From Pyrrhosoma nymphula (Eukaryota > Arthropoda > Insecta > Odonata > Coenagrionidae), in contig OY754337.1 in the NCBI GenBank assembly GCA_963573305.1, forward strand, positions 49,675,164 to 49,739,163: a stretch of 64,000 nucleotides of DNA. Reading direction: 5' to 3'. A model generated the notes under the pieces. That model saw only the letters and a list, made by a program, of their open reading frames with translations. It did no database searches and was not told the DNA's origin. The position numbers and the translations under genes were made by a program. Positions 35,510-45,659 of the stretch are shown here, piece by piece; the first letter of the stretch is position 1, and every line of letters starts with the position of its first letter.

Positions 35510-35995
35510 AAAATATCCATCGCAACTATTATCGGCTCTAATTGTCCGAAAGATATTCCCACCCTGATTCCTTTATCAGTTCGGTCACGCTGCTAACTTC
35601 TTCGTGATAATTTATGTATGAAACTAGTAGTTCTCCGCTGCACTCCATCTATTTCTGAGCCTAATCCCACTTCGCAAGGTTCCCATACGCAATCGACATA
35701 CTCTGAGGTCTTACGAGAAAAAAATAGTATTACTTCTTTAACCTTTTCGTCGCATTATCCTATTATTTTTAGGTATCCAAATTAGCGATTAGCTTGTCCG
35801 CAGATTAACCGTACGCGTTTCTCCCAAGAGAGGCATTGGGTAAGGGTCAAACATAAGTAACTGACTCTACATTAGATAATTCCGTTCAACAGATATTGCA
35901 ACTTTCGTTGACAGAGTAATTTTTATACAAAATTTATAGCTACCCATTTATTTAAATTTAATTCTGACTGCCTAGTATTGAAGGAATTCATATCT
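35510..35995. other. Non-coding stretch
   Basis: No recognised gene or repeat. Confidence 0.4.
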
Positions 35996-35998
35996 ATT

Positions 35999-36183
35999 CA
36001 CCAACAAAGGTGAAATTCGCTGTGAAGAAATCATTTGACTTGACCGGAATACGAACCCGGATCTCCCAACAGCCGGTCAGGTGTGTTAGCCAGTTCAAGC
36101 CATCTTAATTCGAGGCGAATTCAAGGCGGAACCCTGGTCAAGTCAAAAGATTTTTCCATGGCGAATTTCACCCTCTTTGGTGT
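35999..36183. repeat. Head-to-head tRNA-derived SINE parts
   Basis: On the minus strand an A-box-like GGCTTGAACTGGCTAACAC (36085-36103) and B-box-like GATCCGGGTTCGTATTCC (36046-36063) form a tRNA head. Its body (CCGGTCAAGTCAAATGATTT..GCGAATTTCACC) is repeated in the opposite orientation at 36131-36178 (CTGGTCAAGTCAAAAGATTT..GCGAATTTCACC). The whole therefore folds back over about 48 bp. The plus copy lacks most of its tRNA head. Confidence 0.6.
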
Positions 36184-36184
36184 T

Positions 36185-37743
36185 TATCTTTGCACCCGTA
36201 CGCATGACCGCGTACAACATCATTTGGGCAACCGCAATGATTGGAAAATTAGAATTTATATCTGTAAAAATACGGCGATTCAATACGTAGAAACTTCCAC
36301 GAGAAAAATCGGCCTGGACCGGGAATTGTTCCGCGTATAGGTATAGCGAAACTTGGTGGCACTCACCAGCAGAGGATTATAGGACACGGACTGTAAACCA
36401 AGTGTTGATGTGCAGGCAAAATTATCGAAGTACTTACTCTCACAGGGTCCTCTGGAAAGAGGCTCGACCGCTTCATCCCACATTTCATGCATGGTTTCCT
36501 CACCTTTGCGTCATGGCCTTCACAAGCGAGTGCCACCAAGTTTCGCTACATTTATACCCTTTGGTTTGCCGGGCCAATGCGCAAACCACCATGATACTCA
36601 TCCTTCCTAATTCCAGTGAAATTTTGGAGGATACAAGGGAACTAGTTACGCCCTAGCGGTCCATCAAAGATGGCAACGCAAAGGAGCATTGAACTTTCAA
36701 GAAGCCACCACCCATGCGGTTGCAGCTTGTAACCGTAATTATGCTGTGTTTAGCTACGTATGAAGAAATTCATGTCTGCCGAAAACACGGCGATGAAATA
36801 CGTAGACATTACTAAAAGTACCAAATTTACAAATATGATACATTTCTTGTCTCATTCAGTGGTTCAGTTTCACCCTTAATTAATTCAGGGGTAATTCCCT
36901 GGAATCAACATTTAGATGCTCGCTGCCCCACGTGCGCGGCTGGAATCATTAATGCACCAGTCGCGGCAACGTCGCTTAGTAAATCAACAGCTTCCCCTCA
37001 GCGCAGCGCGTCGCCATGCAGTCCAAACAACCCCTTGGCAACGGGAATAAGACGAATGGCGCACGGCGAAGATAAACATATTACCCACCCCAATGGGGAG
37101 GCATGGAATAGGAATGGGGAAAATAGAAGCGAATGGCAACGAGTTTCCTCTCTTTAAGTAGGTTACCCGGCGAACATTATGATCCGTTACATTCGCGACA
37201 CGCAATGTGGAGCATACAGCGCACACCGTTGAATGCGAAAAGGATCGGTACGTACTAGAGGAACTCGCACAACATTGAAATCCGTTAAGGACGAGTCATA
37301 CCACACAGAACGCGACTATGTAAGCACGATTATCATGAGAGAGAGAGAGAGAAAATCTTAGAAGTTCCCACCAGGGGTATGTATAAAAAAAATATTATCG
37401 GCCTACATTTCAGTGACGCTTCATCCTCGTTCGTTACACAACGGCAGGTTTGTATCGTCGAAACTACTTTTTTTCCAAAACAGTCGAATTAATCGCCATT
37501 AATAGCCCGTACTACGATGCGATTATAATGCTATTTTTCCGCTCAACGGGTTTCAACCAACACAGTTCAGGTTTAAAGGAGCGTGTCTACCACTGGGCTG
37601 ATTAAGCGAGCAGAAATTTAAAAAAAACTTTTAAAACACATGAGATGCAGGGTCGATGCTACGATGCAGTGAAGAAAAAAATATTCGCCATAGGCACAGA
37701 GCACATAACAGAGAGGCTACAAGCGAAAATAGCTGAAATAATT
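36185..37743. other. No recognised gene; CpG-rich patch and (GA)n
   Basis: A CpG-rich patch at 36940-37300 has open frames on both strands but no motif. A (GA)8-9 microsatellite lies at about 37337-37354. Overlapping ORFs at 36083-36656 lie on opposite strands and are not supported. Confidence 0.4.
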
Positions 37744-37746
37744 ATT

Positions 37747-38326
37747 GTTAGCGCAATCCGCCATGTTCTTTGCCAACTCCATCCCAGCCAGTCGATAGTT
37801 AAGTAGTGGCGAGCAGTGATAGAAAAATGGATTTTCAAAGAGAAAAGATACTCGGAATAACGTCAAACGTGATCATCATATCTCATTGTGATATTTTTCA
37901 GTCTACTCCAAAAATTATGAACTTCCAACACACTTTCAGCAAAGAAAAAAACGACTCTTGGTGCTTCAATAGGTGCTTCGATATGAGCCGATGAAATGTT
38001 TTTGCAATATTTCCTTCATATTTACCACACGTGAAAAAGGCGTATCGAAGAAAATTATGTGCTGCCTTTGAAAACTGTTGAGTAGCCAGATTTTCTGGTA
38101 TTCTCTTTGAATAGGAATTACCTCCGTTCCTTTTGCCCAAAAGACCATTGTTTTAGTTAAGCCCGAATGAGCAATTTTCACAATTTAACTTTTGCACCAC
38201 GTCCAAAAATTCAATTAGTAAAAACCAGTTAGAGTACGGCAAGGATTTCAAATTCTGCGCCTTTAGAAACTGGTTAAGAATATTGTCGATGACCGCAACA
38301 ATCTATGAACATTACTTATTCACTTC
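37747..38326. repeat. Dispersed repeat R1, copy 2 (uninterrupted)
   Basis: Aligns with 30337-31178 across its length but lacks the MITE present there. Overlapping short ORFs at 37806-38181 are in this repeat. No terminal structure recognised. Confidence 0.65.
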
Positions 38327-38507
38327 GGACTGTCAGTCACGCCTGCTTGAAGGACTTCCATGTTGCCTAGGAAGCTGAACTTAGTCAAGTCGAAATTTCC
38401 CAAATGTCGATCGTGAACTAAAACAGATCTAAAAAACAGTGACAACAGCGAACAAAAGTCTAAAGGGATGGTTTTCACCCCATTTTCCTAAAAGTTACTC
38501 CCACAAT

Positions 38508-38680
38508 CAGGCCCGGCTTAATGCCTGGGCGACACCGGCGACTGCCCGGGGCGCCGCAATGGAAGGGGCGCCGTGATTGTGAAAAAATATTTTTGTACTA
38601 CGTTTAACTGGCGAATAGGTCTGATGGGGCGCTGGAATACTCTTTCGCCCCGGTTAAAATTTTGTCTTAAGCCGGGCCTG
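38508..38680. mobile_element. hAT-type MITE with perfect 8-bp target duplication
   Basis: Terminal inverted repeats CAGGCCCGGCTTAA (38508-38521) and TTAAGCCGGGCCTG (38667-38680) are perfect. The flanking direct repeats CCCACAAT (38500-38507 and 38681-38688) are exact. An 8-bp duplication and CAGG-type ends identify the hAT superfamily. The 173-bp interior is GC-rich and non-coding. Confidence 0.85.
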
Positions 38681-39122
38681 CCCACAATAAAAGCATTTAT
38701 TTCGGTGCAGGGCAATCTATTTTTGCTTTGTTTAAAAGAACTTGGACTCAAGATATATGGTTGAAACTTTTTCCATTGGAATGCTGAAAGAAATAAGTTT
38801 ATAATTCGTGAATTCGGATTAGCCTATACACTTCGTTTTCACCAAAAATTGCGTTTTGTATCCAAAATAGTCAATTTTAATTCACTATTTCAGCAACTGA
38901 AATTTTCAATTTTCTAGCCGCCCACAGCACGGGCTTTAAACGGGAGCTTATACCTGAGGCCCTTTCAGCTTAGAATACGGGATAAATATGAGAATTACTG
39001 TGGGATTTTAGTGAGGGTATGTTTAATCTCAACCTCGCCATGACTCCTAACTGATAAATGCATTTTGCACGTCAACTGAAAAGATTCTTTTAAAGCTAAG
39101 CATCAATTCGGATATTTTCTTC

Positions 39123-40189
39123 TTAAGCATAATGAATTTACAAGTCTATTTCCACACTTTTTTAATTAACCAACCATGGTTTCAGCACGTAGTGCCATTT
39201 TCAAGGTATACAGCTGTGGGTGGCAGCCTATATATACATGTTTCAATGGGAGAGGGATGGGGTAGAGTTTTCAGGGGGGGGGGGGGGTTACTGGATTTGG
39301 TGGGGGGGGTTTGGGGGGTGGATTCATTTGAGGGTTTAGGTAAGGTCATGGGAGTGAGGGATGACGTCAACGGGCGATGGGTGGGAGGTGGGGTGATGTG
39401 CAGGAGAGGCGAGTGGAATGGGAACATATGATCATTACATAATTTAAAATCAGTGTGGCAATTCACAATTTCATACTGCTCGAAAAAATCAAGTTTCCGC
39501 CCCTTGTTAAGTACATGTAAAATTTTTGGATCGAAATTGCACCAGTGGTGTTCTTCATTCAAGTGTTTAGCTATTCCAGAGGAGTTGTCATAATTTAAAA
39601 AACATCGTCTATGTTCACGAATTCTCGTTCTAAAACTCCTCCCAGTCTGGCCAATATATTTCGTTTCACAATCGTCACACTTCAGTTCGTACACTCCACT
39701 TTTTTTCTCACTACAATACACGTCTTTCGAGTTAAATAACAATTTTCCTAATGTCAATGGATTGTAAAAAGCCACTTTCGTTTTGTCATTTGAAATAATT
39801 TTGTCAAGTTTGAAAGAAATTTTCGGAATAAATGGTATCTTTCGCCAGTTAGATGGTTTGTCTCTGTTCTCTCGTTTGGAGGTTATCATATTAAGCGCTT
39901 TTTTCCGTCTAGAACATTCCAGAAGTCTGTTTATTAACATGGTGTCAAATCCATTCCATGTATACCTTGAAAATGGCACTACGTGCTGAAACCATGGTCG
40001 GTTAATAAAAAAAGTGTGGAAATAGACTTGTAAATTCATTATGCTTAACATAAAAGATTTCCACCGAATTACGCCAGAAAATGTAATTTTTATTTTCTTC
40101 TTAGCGTTGGTTTCCCTGATTGTTTCTTCTGGCTTCTCGGCCTTCTCCGTCTCACAGAATTTGAGTATGATACGAGCATTCTCACACAA
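39123..40189 (-). mobile_element. 5'-truncated Penelope-like element flanked by 90-bp inverted repeats
   Basis: 39123-39212 and 39959-40048 are inverted copies about 90 bp long with only a few mismatches, containing TTTCCACACTTTTTT, ACCATGGTTTCAGCACGTAG and TGCCATTTTCAAGGTATACA. They enclose the C-terminal part of a PLE protein in minus orientation. Read outward, each repeat carries TTGAAAA, a TGGCAC/GTGCTG stem with loop TAC, then AAACCATGGTC, the degenerate hammerhead-like core. The G-rich plus-strand tract 39240-39420 encodes the proline-rich tail. The reverse-transcriptase body is missing. Confidence 0.75.
39182..40189 (-). pseudogene. Penelope-like protein fragment with GIY-YIG endonuclease
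   Basis: The 335-codon open frame is recognisable as the C-terminal end of a Penelope-like retroelement protein. Its first ~80 residues are only the translated inverted repeat and upstream DNA, so the ATG is not a native start. Residues ~80-165 are PLE linker (NGFDTMLINRLL..., KIPFIPKISFKLDKI, FNSKD). The GIY-YIG nuclease follows: SGVYELKCDDC, KYIGQTGRSFRTRIREHRR, then SGIAKHLNEEHH, including the CxxC-type cysteines typical of this family. This nuclease makes the target-site nick for PLE insertion. After residue ~245 comes a low-complexity proline/threonine-rich tail that runs into the other inverted repeat and stops. The reverse-transcriptase domain that normally precedes the linker is absent, so the copy cannot be autonomous. 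Confidence 0.8.
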
Positions 40190-40442
40190 GAGTGCAGCAC
40201 CTAAACTTTAGGACCATGCAAACAATGAACGGTGTGAATCTTTTGGAAACAGTATTAACACGGTTTTGCACAAACTAATTATAAAATCCATACTTCAAAA
40301 ACAGAGGTATCACTAATGAAAAATCAAAGCATATAAAGATTATTTACCCCGATACATAAAAGCTAAATATGATATAAAAACAAACAGTAATACGTTACAT
40401 AATCTGAGGTTTCAGGCGTGATGGAGTGGAAACGGAACATAG

Positions 40443-40591
40443 TTGCAATTAATGAATATGAGCAATTTCTATAGGTATAACATTTATTGCACGACCGGTT
40501 TCACATTTTACACCTGACCTGAAGATGCTGTAAAAAGCGAAACCGGTCGTGCAATAAATGTTATTGCTCATTTTCCCTAATTGCAGAAATA
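40443..40591. mobile_element. Foldback element with hammerhead-like core
   Basis: AACATTTATTGCACGACCGG then TTTC (40479-40502) is exactly inverted at 40539-40562, and the outer TGCAATTA..ATGAGCAAT segments are also inverted. On the plus strand CTGAAGA (40519-40525), a short TGCT/AGC(G) stem, then GAAACCGGTCGTGCAATAAA complete the core. No coding content. Confidence 0.65.
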
Positions 40592-40599
40592 CATTAACA

Positions 40600-41478
40600 T
40601 ATTTAGCAACTCGTGCGCCATAACAGAATCAGTTAAATATACAGTGCAAAATATACAATAGCAATTATTTGTTTTACACTAAGTCACCATCAGTTGCATA
40701 ACTCTGCCCGCAATGGAAACATGAAAGTGAAAACTTTATCGTACGGATTAAAATGCCCGCTCAATCGGGCACTGACGCCGGATTGAATTTTGGGAATTCA
40801 GTAAAAAATCTATATGGGTTTAAATACTAAATTTCGCGTGCATTTTTCTCTTTGCCGGTGGACCCCTAAAAACCAGTGTACGTTTAAATTTACGCTACTC
40901 CTTTAAATGTTCTCTCTAATGGGGCAACTACGAATATGGTGAATTCCAAATATTTCTCAGAAAATTCAAACTGATTCCCAAAGGATTCTTAGAATTTTTC
41001 TAATGCATAATGCTTTTACGTAAACAAATAACACTCATTAGCTCGCATTGACTGCTCCCGAGGATATATGTTGTTTAATTCATCAGTCAAAAATTATTCC
41101 GAATATTTTTACTGACAAGTTCGGAACAACTGGAGTCTAAAACATACGCAAAGTTTCATAATTAATTCTCAAAAATCGAAAACCGTCGTCACCTTAAGCA
41201 TGATCATCTCGGTTTTATCAAAATAGACTTTCCACTGAATTAAGGTTTCACGTAAATTCGGATTTATTCTAAACACGAGTAAAAGTGAGTTGGAAAGTGA
41301 TTCTGGAATTTTTGGGTTTCCGTCCGCATACGTTGTTTATAAAAGACGACAGCTTCACCAGCTGCTTTGCTGGCGTCGTCAGCTCAAGGAATGCGAGAAT
41401 AAATTGTAAGAACAATCACTTCTCGACATACCTACTTGGGCGGCCGACTATACTCTAACATGCTTTTTAAGGCGGTTC
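40600..41478. other. Non-coding stretch
   Basis: Nothing recognised. Confidence 0.4.
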
Positions 41479-41800
41479 CACCGCGGCTGTGTGAGTCAAA
41501 ACAAATACTAAATTCTACAGTTTTTATTTTATTTAAAAAATCCTGATTTCACTGATGACATGCGTTACATTTAGAAAACCAAAATTAAGGTACAAGATAT
41601 GCAGATTATTCCACGAATATATTTTTGATGAATACATTTTTCTTGCCATAGGAGACGACTGTAGCGCCATTTGTATGTAACTACAGCATTTTTACTTCAA
41701 TTACGGGAGTAATTTGTCAATAACTTTAAGAAATAGGTGGTATGATTCCTATACTTTATTTTTAATCGATTTCTCGTGGACCTTCCCTTCTTTCAAAAAG
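41479..41800. repeat. Dispersed repeat R3, copy 1
   Basis: Shares GTGTGAGTCAAAACAAATA, CCAAAATTAAGGTAC, CGAATATATTTTT, GCCATAGGAG.CGACTGTAGC and an AGGTGGTA.GAT segment, in the same order, with 60304-60620. A short piece also appears at 58345-58375. Family unknown. Confidence 0.6.
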
Positions 41801-43010
41801 TTATAATCAAAAGCTTACATATCGTTACTTTTTCGTTCAAACTGAGGTTTTTCAGCTCTAATCTGAGCATTTCCATAAGATCAGACGTTAAAATCTCCAC
41901 TTTCAAGGATCAATTATGCCAACAATAGCATAAGTTGAGGTACTTTTGATCGTAGTGTTTGATAAAACGCACATTAAAGATACTACATAACAGTTTTCAG
42001 AATTTTCTAAATAACTTTAATTGGTGAACCACCTTACAGAAATCCGCAGAAACGTATAACTCAACCCAGACGAATAAATTTCCTTCAGCCGCAGAGGTTA
42101 TTCCGACGGTCTCCGCATGCGACTTGGACTGTCACTCGTCAAATATTTAAGGAAAGTCCCAAGCAAGCAAAACCACTCCCTGGTGACGGCATGGCGACGA
42201 GCATTTCTAGGATATTCGTCACGAAGGCGCAGGTGTAGGAGTTGATCCACCCACTCCGGAGTGAAACGAACGCAGTCCAAGACGTTGCGAAGAAGAAAAA
42301 TGAAGTCGAGATGCCGGACGATATTACTATGACGACGAACACTCGTGAAACTCCACGAAAATGTCCCGACCGCCTGGATGAATCTTTCGAAAGTTCCAAT
42401 CGCTAGCAAATGGACTGTTTTGGAGCGAAAAATCAAACGAAAGAAAATACACTTGCAATGTCTTCATGAATTTGATATGGTATTTACGAACCTGATCGCC
42501 GTTTATCAGAAATTACTTTATTTCTAAGTTGAACCACGTTGAACGCAGTCGAAGTTGAGAAAATCAATGTTCAAGTTAGTATTTTAGGGCGCTATGATTT
42601 AACATACTGATAACAGTAACAGATTTTAAAAAATTACTACTTTCCAAATTATACTAGTCAATATTCTCTCAGTGCTTCTCAGTGCTTTATAGTCGTACAA
42701 ATTTCATTGGAAACTTCTCTATTCTCACTAACACCACCTTGCGGAGAATACTTTAAATAAAATATACGTATCTTGCAATAAACAATCAAAATCTACAAAT
42801 AATAGCACCACCACAGTTATCGGCATGCTAAACCATAGCGAAACTAAATATTTAAAAATTTTATATTCTCAGCATAATATACGTTCATCTAAAAACAAAG
42901 CAATTTGCAGATAAAATACGTTGTGAATCGTGATCAGCATATCGAATTTATTACGATAAGGAGTCTATTCTTTCATTTGGTTCTTCAAACAAAAATTGTG
43001 CCCACTGTAA
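41801..43010. other. No recognised gene
   Basis: A 112-codon minus frame at 42098-42436 and its overlapping shadow have slightly raised GC but no domain, no good splice borders and no start context. Probably intronic or intergenic. Confidence 0.35.
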
Positions 43011-43011
43011 G

Positions 43012-43040
43012 TACGAGGGTGGTTCGGAAAGTAATTTCAG
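43012..43040 (+). mobile_element. Solitary mariner-like terminal repeat
   Basis: TACGAGGGTGGTTCGGAAAG followed by TAATTTC resembles the ACGAGGGT...AAAAGT ends of one mariner branch, preceded by the expected TA. No second end or transposase was found within reach, so only a truncated end is present. Confidence 0.4.
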
Positions 43041-43259
43041 TTTTGGTTAGGTAATAAAGTTCCAACACATATAGCGGTATTTCATTACATTCGACTAAAA
43101 GTTACAACTCTCAGCTAATTTTCAACAATTTTCTGCGTAATAGAGGTAATTTTTATACCCGTGAACGAGTTTTTCAATACCTTTCGCACTTTCAAATTCG
43201 TACTTGCGAAAAGTATTCCAATTCTATTAAAGGCACCTACACTGTTTGCGTGTACTTAC

Positions 43260-43405
43260 CGTGCATGCTGCGAAATGGCACCGCAGGAGACTAGTTCACT
43301 CAGCAAGGCGTCCCGATCGCCTTCCATCCTCTGTATTGCACGCGAAAGGGCCGCCGACTGCTCCTGTGCCGCTTCCAGCGCTGACCGCACCCACGCGAAT
43401 TCGGA
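43260..43405 (-). CDS. Coiled-coil protein, downstream exon
   Basis: The exon is bounded by an acceptor on the minus strand (pyrimidine tract TTGTCTTCTTCTTCTCCTCC then GATCGTTCAG at 43406-43415) and a donor GTAAGTAC after 43260. It is 146 nt, starts in phase 0 and ends with two bases of a split codon. Its 48 codons read SEFAWVRSALEAAQEQSAAL, continuing SRAIQRMEGDRDALLSEL and then VSCGAISQHA. The composition is helical, proline-free, rich in A/E/Q and with heptad leucines, typical of a coiled coil. It joins in phase with the exon at 49490-49654. The protein family is not recognised; a cytoskeletal or centrosomal scaffold is possible but is inference. GC and codon use differ from the flanking AT-rich DNA. 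Confidence 0.6.
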
Positions 43406-43790
43406 CTGAACGATCAGGGAGGAGAAGAAGAAGACAAGAGATATTAAGATGAGCCACCATTGATGCCACTCGAAAAATAATAGTGGTTATTGTTCGAAAT
43501 ACATCTACATAGACTTTAATGTTTTCGGGAGTAACTTGGTGGTACTCCATTATTAAATGAAAGAAACTTAGTATAGTTCAAGAAACTGCACGATCAGGGA
43601 GGAGTGGAAGAAGAGAGAAGGAAGGGAAGATGTGAAGATGGGCCACCACCATTGAAGGCACTCGAAAAATAATAGTAGCTATTGTTCGGCATACTTATAC
43701 ATACATCTACACAGACTTAAATGTTTTCAGGCGTAACTTTGAGGTAACCCATTATGAAATGAAATAAACATAGCATAGTCCATGAAACAT
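43406..43790. repeat. Tandem duplication of the intron 3' end (splice acceptor region)
   Basis: Starting at CTG(A/C)ACGATCAGGGAGGAG, segment 43406-43585 is repeated at 43586-43790 with moderate divergence, sharing GCCACTCGAAAAATAATAGT, TGTTCG..ATACATCTACA and AATGTTTTC.GG.GTAACTT. On the minus strand each unit ends in a pyrimidine tract and GATCGTKCAG, so the acceptor of the coiled-coil exon exists twice. Confidence 0.75.
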
Positions 43791-43855
43791 TCTCATCTAA
43801 TTTGACGACCAAGGTATTACATACTTAAAAATCATATTTTACTCACAAAGTCAAG

Positions 43856-43895
43856 CCTTGATAATGACTTCGAAAGTCAAAACCTCGGTCGACAA
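43856..43895 (+). mobile_element. Solitary hammerhead-like PLE terminal relic
   Basis: TTGATAA is followed by a perfect 6-bp stem, TGACTT/AAGTCA, with loop CGA, then AAACCTCGGTCGAC. It has the same order and spacing as the arms of the 33.4-kb palindrome (TTGATAA, TGGCAA/TTGCCG, AAACCTAGGTCGG). No inverted partner is present. Confidence 0.45.
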
Positions 43896-43899
43896 ACTG

Positions 43900-45090
43900 T
43901 TTGGAAGAATATGAAAAGTTTATTTCGTTTAATGAGGATATGTACATCTACTAAATAGCCTTTTCCACCGCCGCATGGGCGTGTGGCAGGGGGCGTGTAA
44001 ATAAGAGGGAATAGAGGAAAGGAATAAGAATATGCGAAGGACGTAAAATGCAGCTATGAAATTGTTGAAAGAGTTGAAAATGAAAATAAAACCATCGTAA
44101 TTTAATTTACAGGATATTTGTGATTTGGACAGTATTTTAAAGAAGGCGCAAGAATAGAAGCACACAGAACAATAACTCATGTACTGTGAGGGAATAAAGT
44201 TTTCCAACAAACGGTGCGCCGCCTCTATCGCTCTGGGGGAAAATCAGCTTCCTTTCTTAGGTCTCACACACGAGGAGGGTGGTGGACTCATTGTACAAGT
44301 CAGTGATTGATTACGAGCCAACTGCCTGTCCCGAGTGTTATTTACGCTGGCAACCAAATGTAGACACATTAGATAATCTTGTGTTAATTTGAAACGTTCT
44401 ATTTACCTCTCTTTAACCTCTACTTAGGGGTATAATTAACAGTTAATTATATATTCCCTCTTGCCTGTTAAATTATTGTTTATTAATACTTCTCTTGTCA
44501 TTTTTAACTAGTATTAATTATAACTGATATTAATGCTACTTTAATTATTTTATAACACTATTCCGATAACTATTAATATTGTTTTTAATTTTATTCATTT
44601 TATTAATATTGTTTTTAATTAATCAATGCTACAGAAGTACGTGAGTGAACATTAAATGGACGGAGAGAATCACTCATGAATAAATCCTAAGAGGAGCTGG
44701 AGAGTAAAGATGTATGATAAGAACCTTAAAAATAAGTAGATACAAAAATGGCTAGGTACCGCTCGCAATTTATCCAAGCATTTTTAGCATGATGCAGTGG
44801 TTTTTAGGAATTTACTTTGCATTTTTATGAATAAAATCATTACGGTACCGTGACAATTCAGCCACTAATACATTAGTTTTCGGCGTTCTAACCACCCAAG
44901 TGATCCATTCAATATAACAAATTATGCATTTCAATGGATTCTATCCCTGTGCTATCGTACCGCATGATTCCATCTAGTTTCTTCTTTTACCTTTGATTTG
45001 GATAAAGACAGTTCGAATCCGAAATATCAAAAAATTCCGCTTTCCAGTGGTTCGTAATTCCTATAACGGAACCACACAAACTACAAACAA
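43900..45090. other. Intronic non-coding stretch
   Basis: If the two coiled-coil exons belong to one gene, this lies in the intron between them. It is strongly AT-rich at 44390-44640 and has no other feature. Confidence 0.4.
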
Positions 45091-45094
45091 ACAT

Positions 45095-45477
45095 ATTTGC
45101 CAGTCAATCAACGTCCACGTTCACTGATCTTCTTTGTCTTCGTCTTGTCTCACTCATGTGGGGTCGGCGTTCTCTTCTTTTATTCCCTTCCTCCACCGCT
45201 CCCTGTCCAACGCCTCCTCCTCTTCTCATCCTCTCTCCCTCAGGTCCTCTCGCACCTTGTCCTTCCATCTCATCTTTGGTCGGCCCCTTTTACCCTTCAC
45301 CTCCAGCTGCATTACTCTCTTCCCCACGTATTCTTCGTTCCTGCACTGAACGTGCCCAAACCATCTCAATCGGCATTCTTGCATCTTCTTCGCTAACGGT
45401 CCCACCTGAACAGATACTCGTATATAATCATTCCTGACTTTATCCTTCCTTGTCACCCCGCGCATCCACCACAGCAT
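45095..45477 (-). mobile_element. LINE C-terminal fragment (LINE-C)
   Basis: The minus frame reads KVRNDYIRVSVQVGPLAKKM, then QECRLRWFGHVQCRNEEY, then GKRGRPKMRWKDKVREDLRE-RG. It is a nearly intact match to the KIRNEYIR..VxPIxxKxxExRLRWFGHVxRR...RGRPKxRWxDxxxEDL segment that follows the reverse transcriptase in RTE/L2-type LINEs. An 83-codon frame is open; upstream reverse-transcriptase sequence is absent. Confidence 0.75.
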
Positions 45478-45561
45478 CCGCGTTCACTGATATCAGAACA
45501 ATAAGTGTTCCCAACTCATCAATCATAGATAGTTTCTTTTTTTAATATTTGGTATACTTCA

Positions 45562-45655
45562 TACTTTCCACAACAAAGTTGTATAAAACGTACCGACCAA
45601 GGTATCGATTTAGCACGCATTTTCAAGGCAAAACATCGTATATTTTCACCCAGAA
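45562..45655 (-). mobile_element. Solitary Penelope-like terminal relic
   Basis: On the minus strand GCCTTGAAAATGCGTGCTAA is followed by ATCGATACCTTGGTCGGTAC and an outer GTTGTGGAAAGTATG. It resembles the terminal repeats at 39.1/40.0 kb (TTGAAAA...GAAACCATGGTCGG..GTGTGGAAA). Decayed and single. Confidence 0.4.
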
Positions 45656-45659
45656 ACAT

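Noticed and set aside
39783..39989. 68-codon plus-strand frame in the Penelope-like region
   Set aside because: Antisense of the PLE coding frame and inverted repeat.
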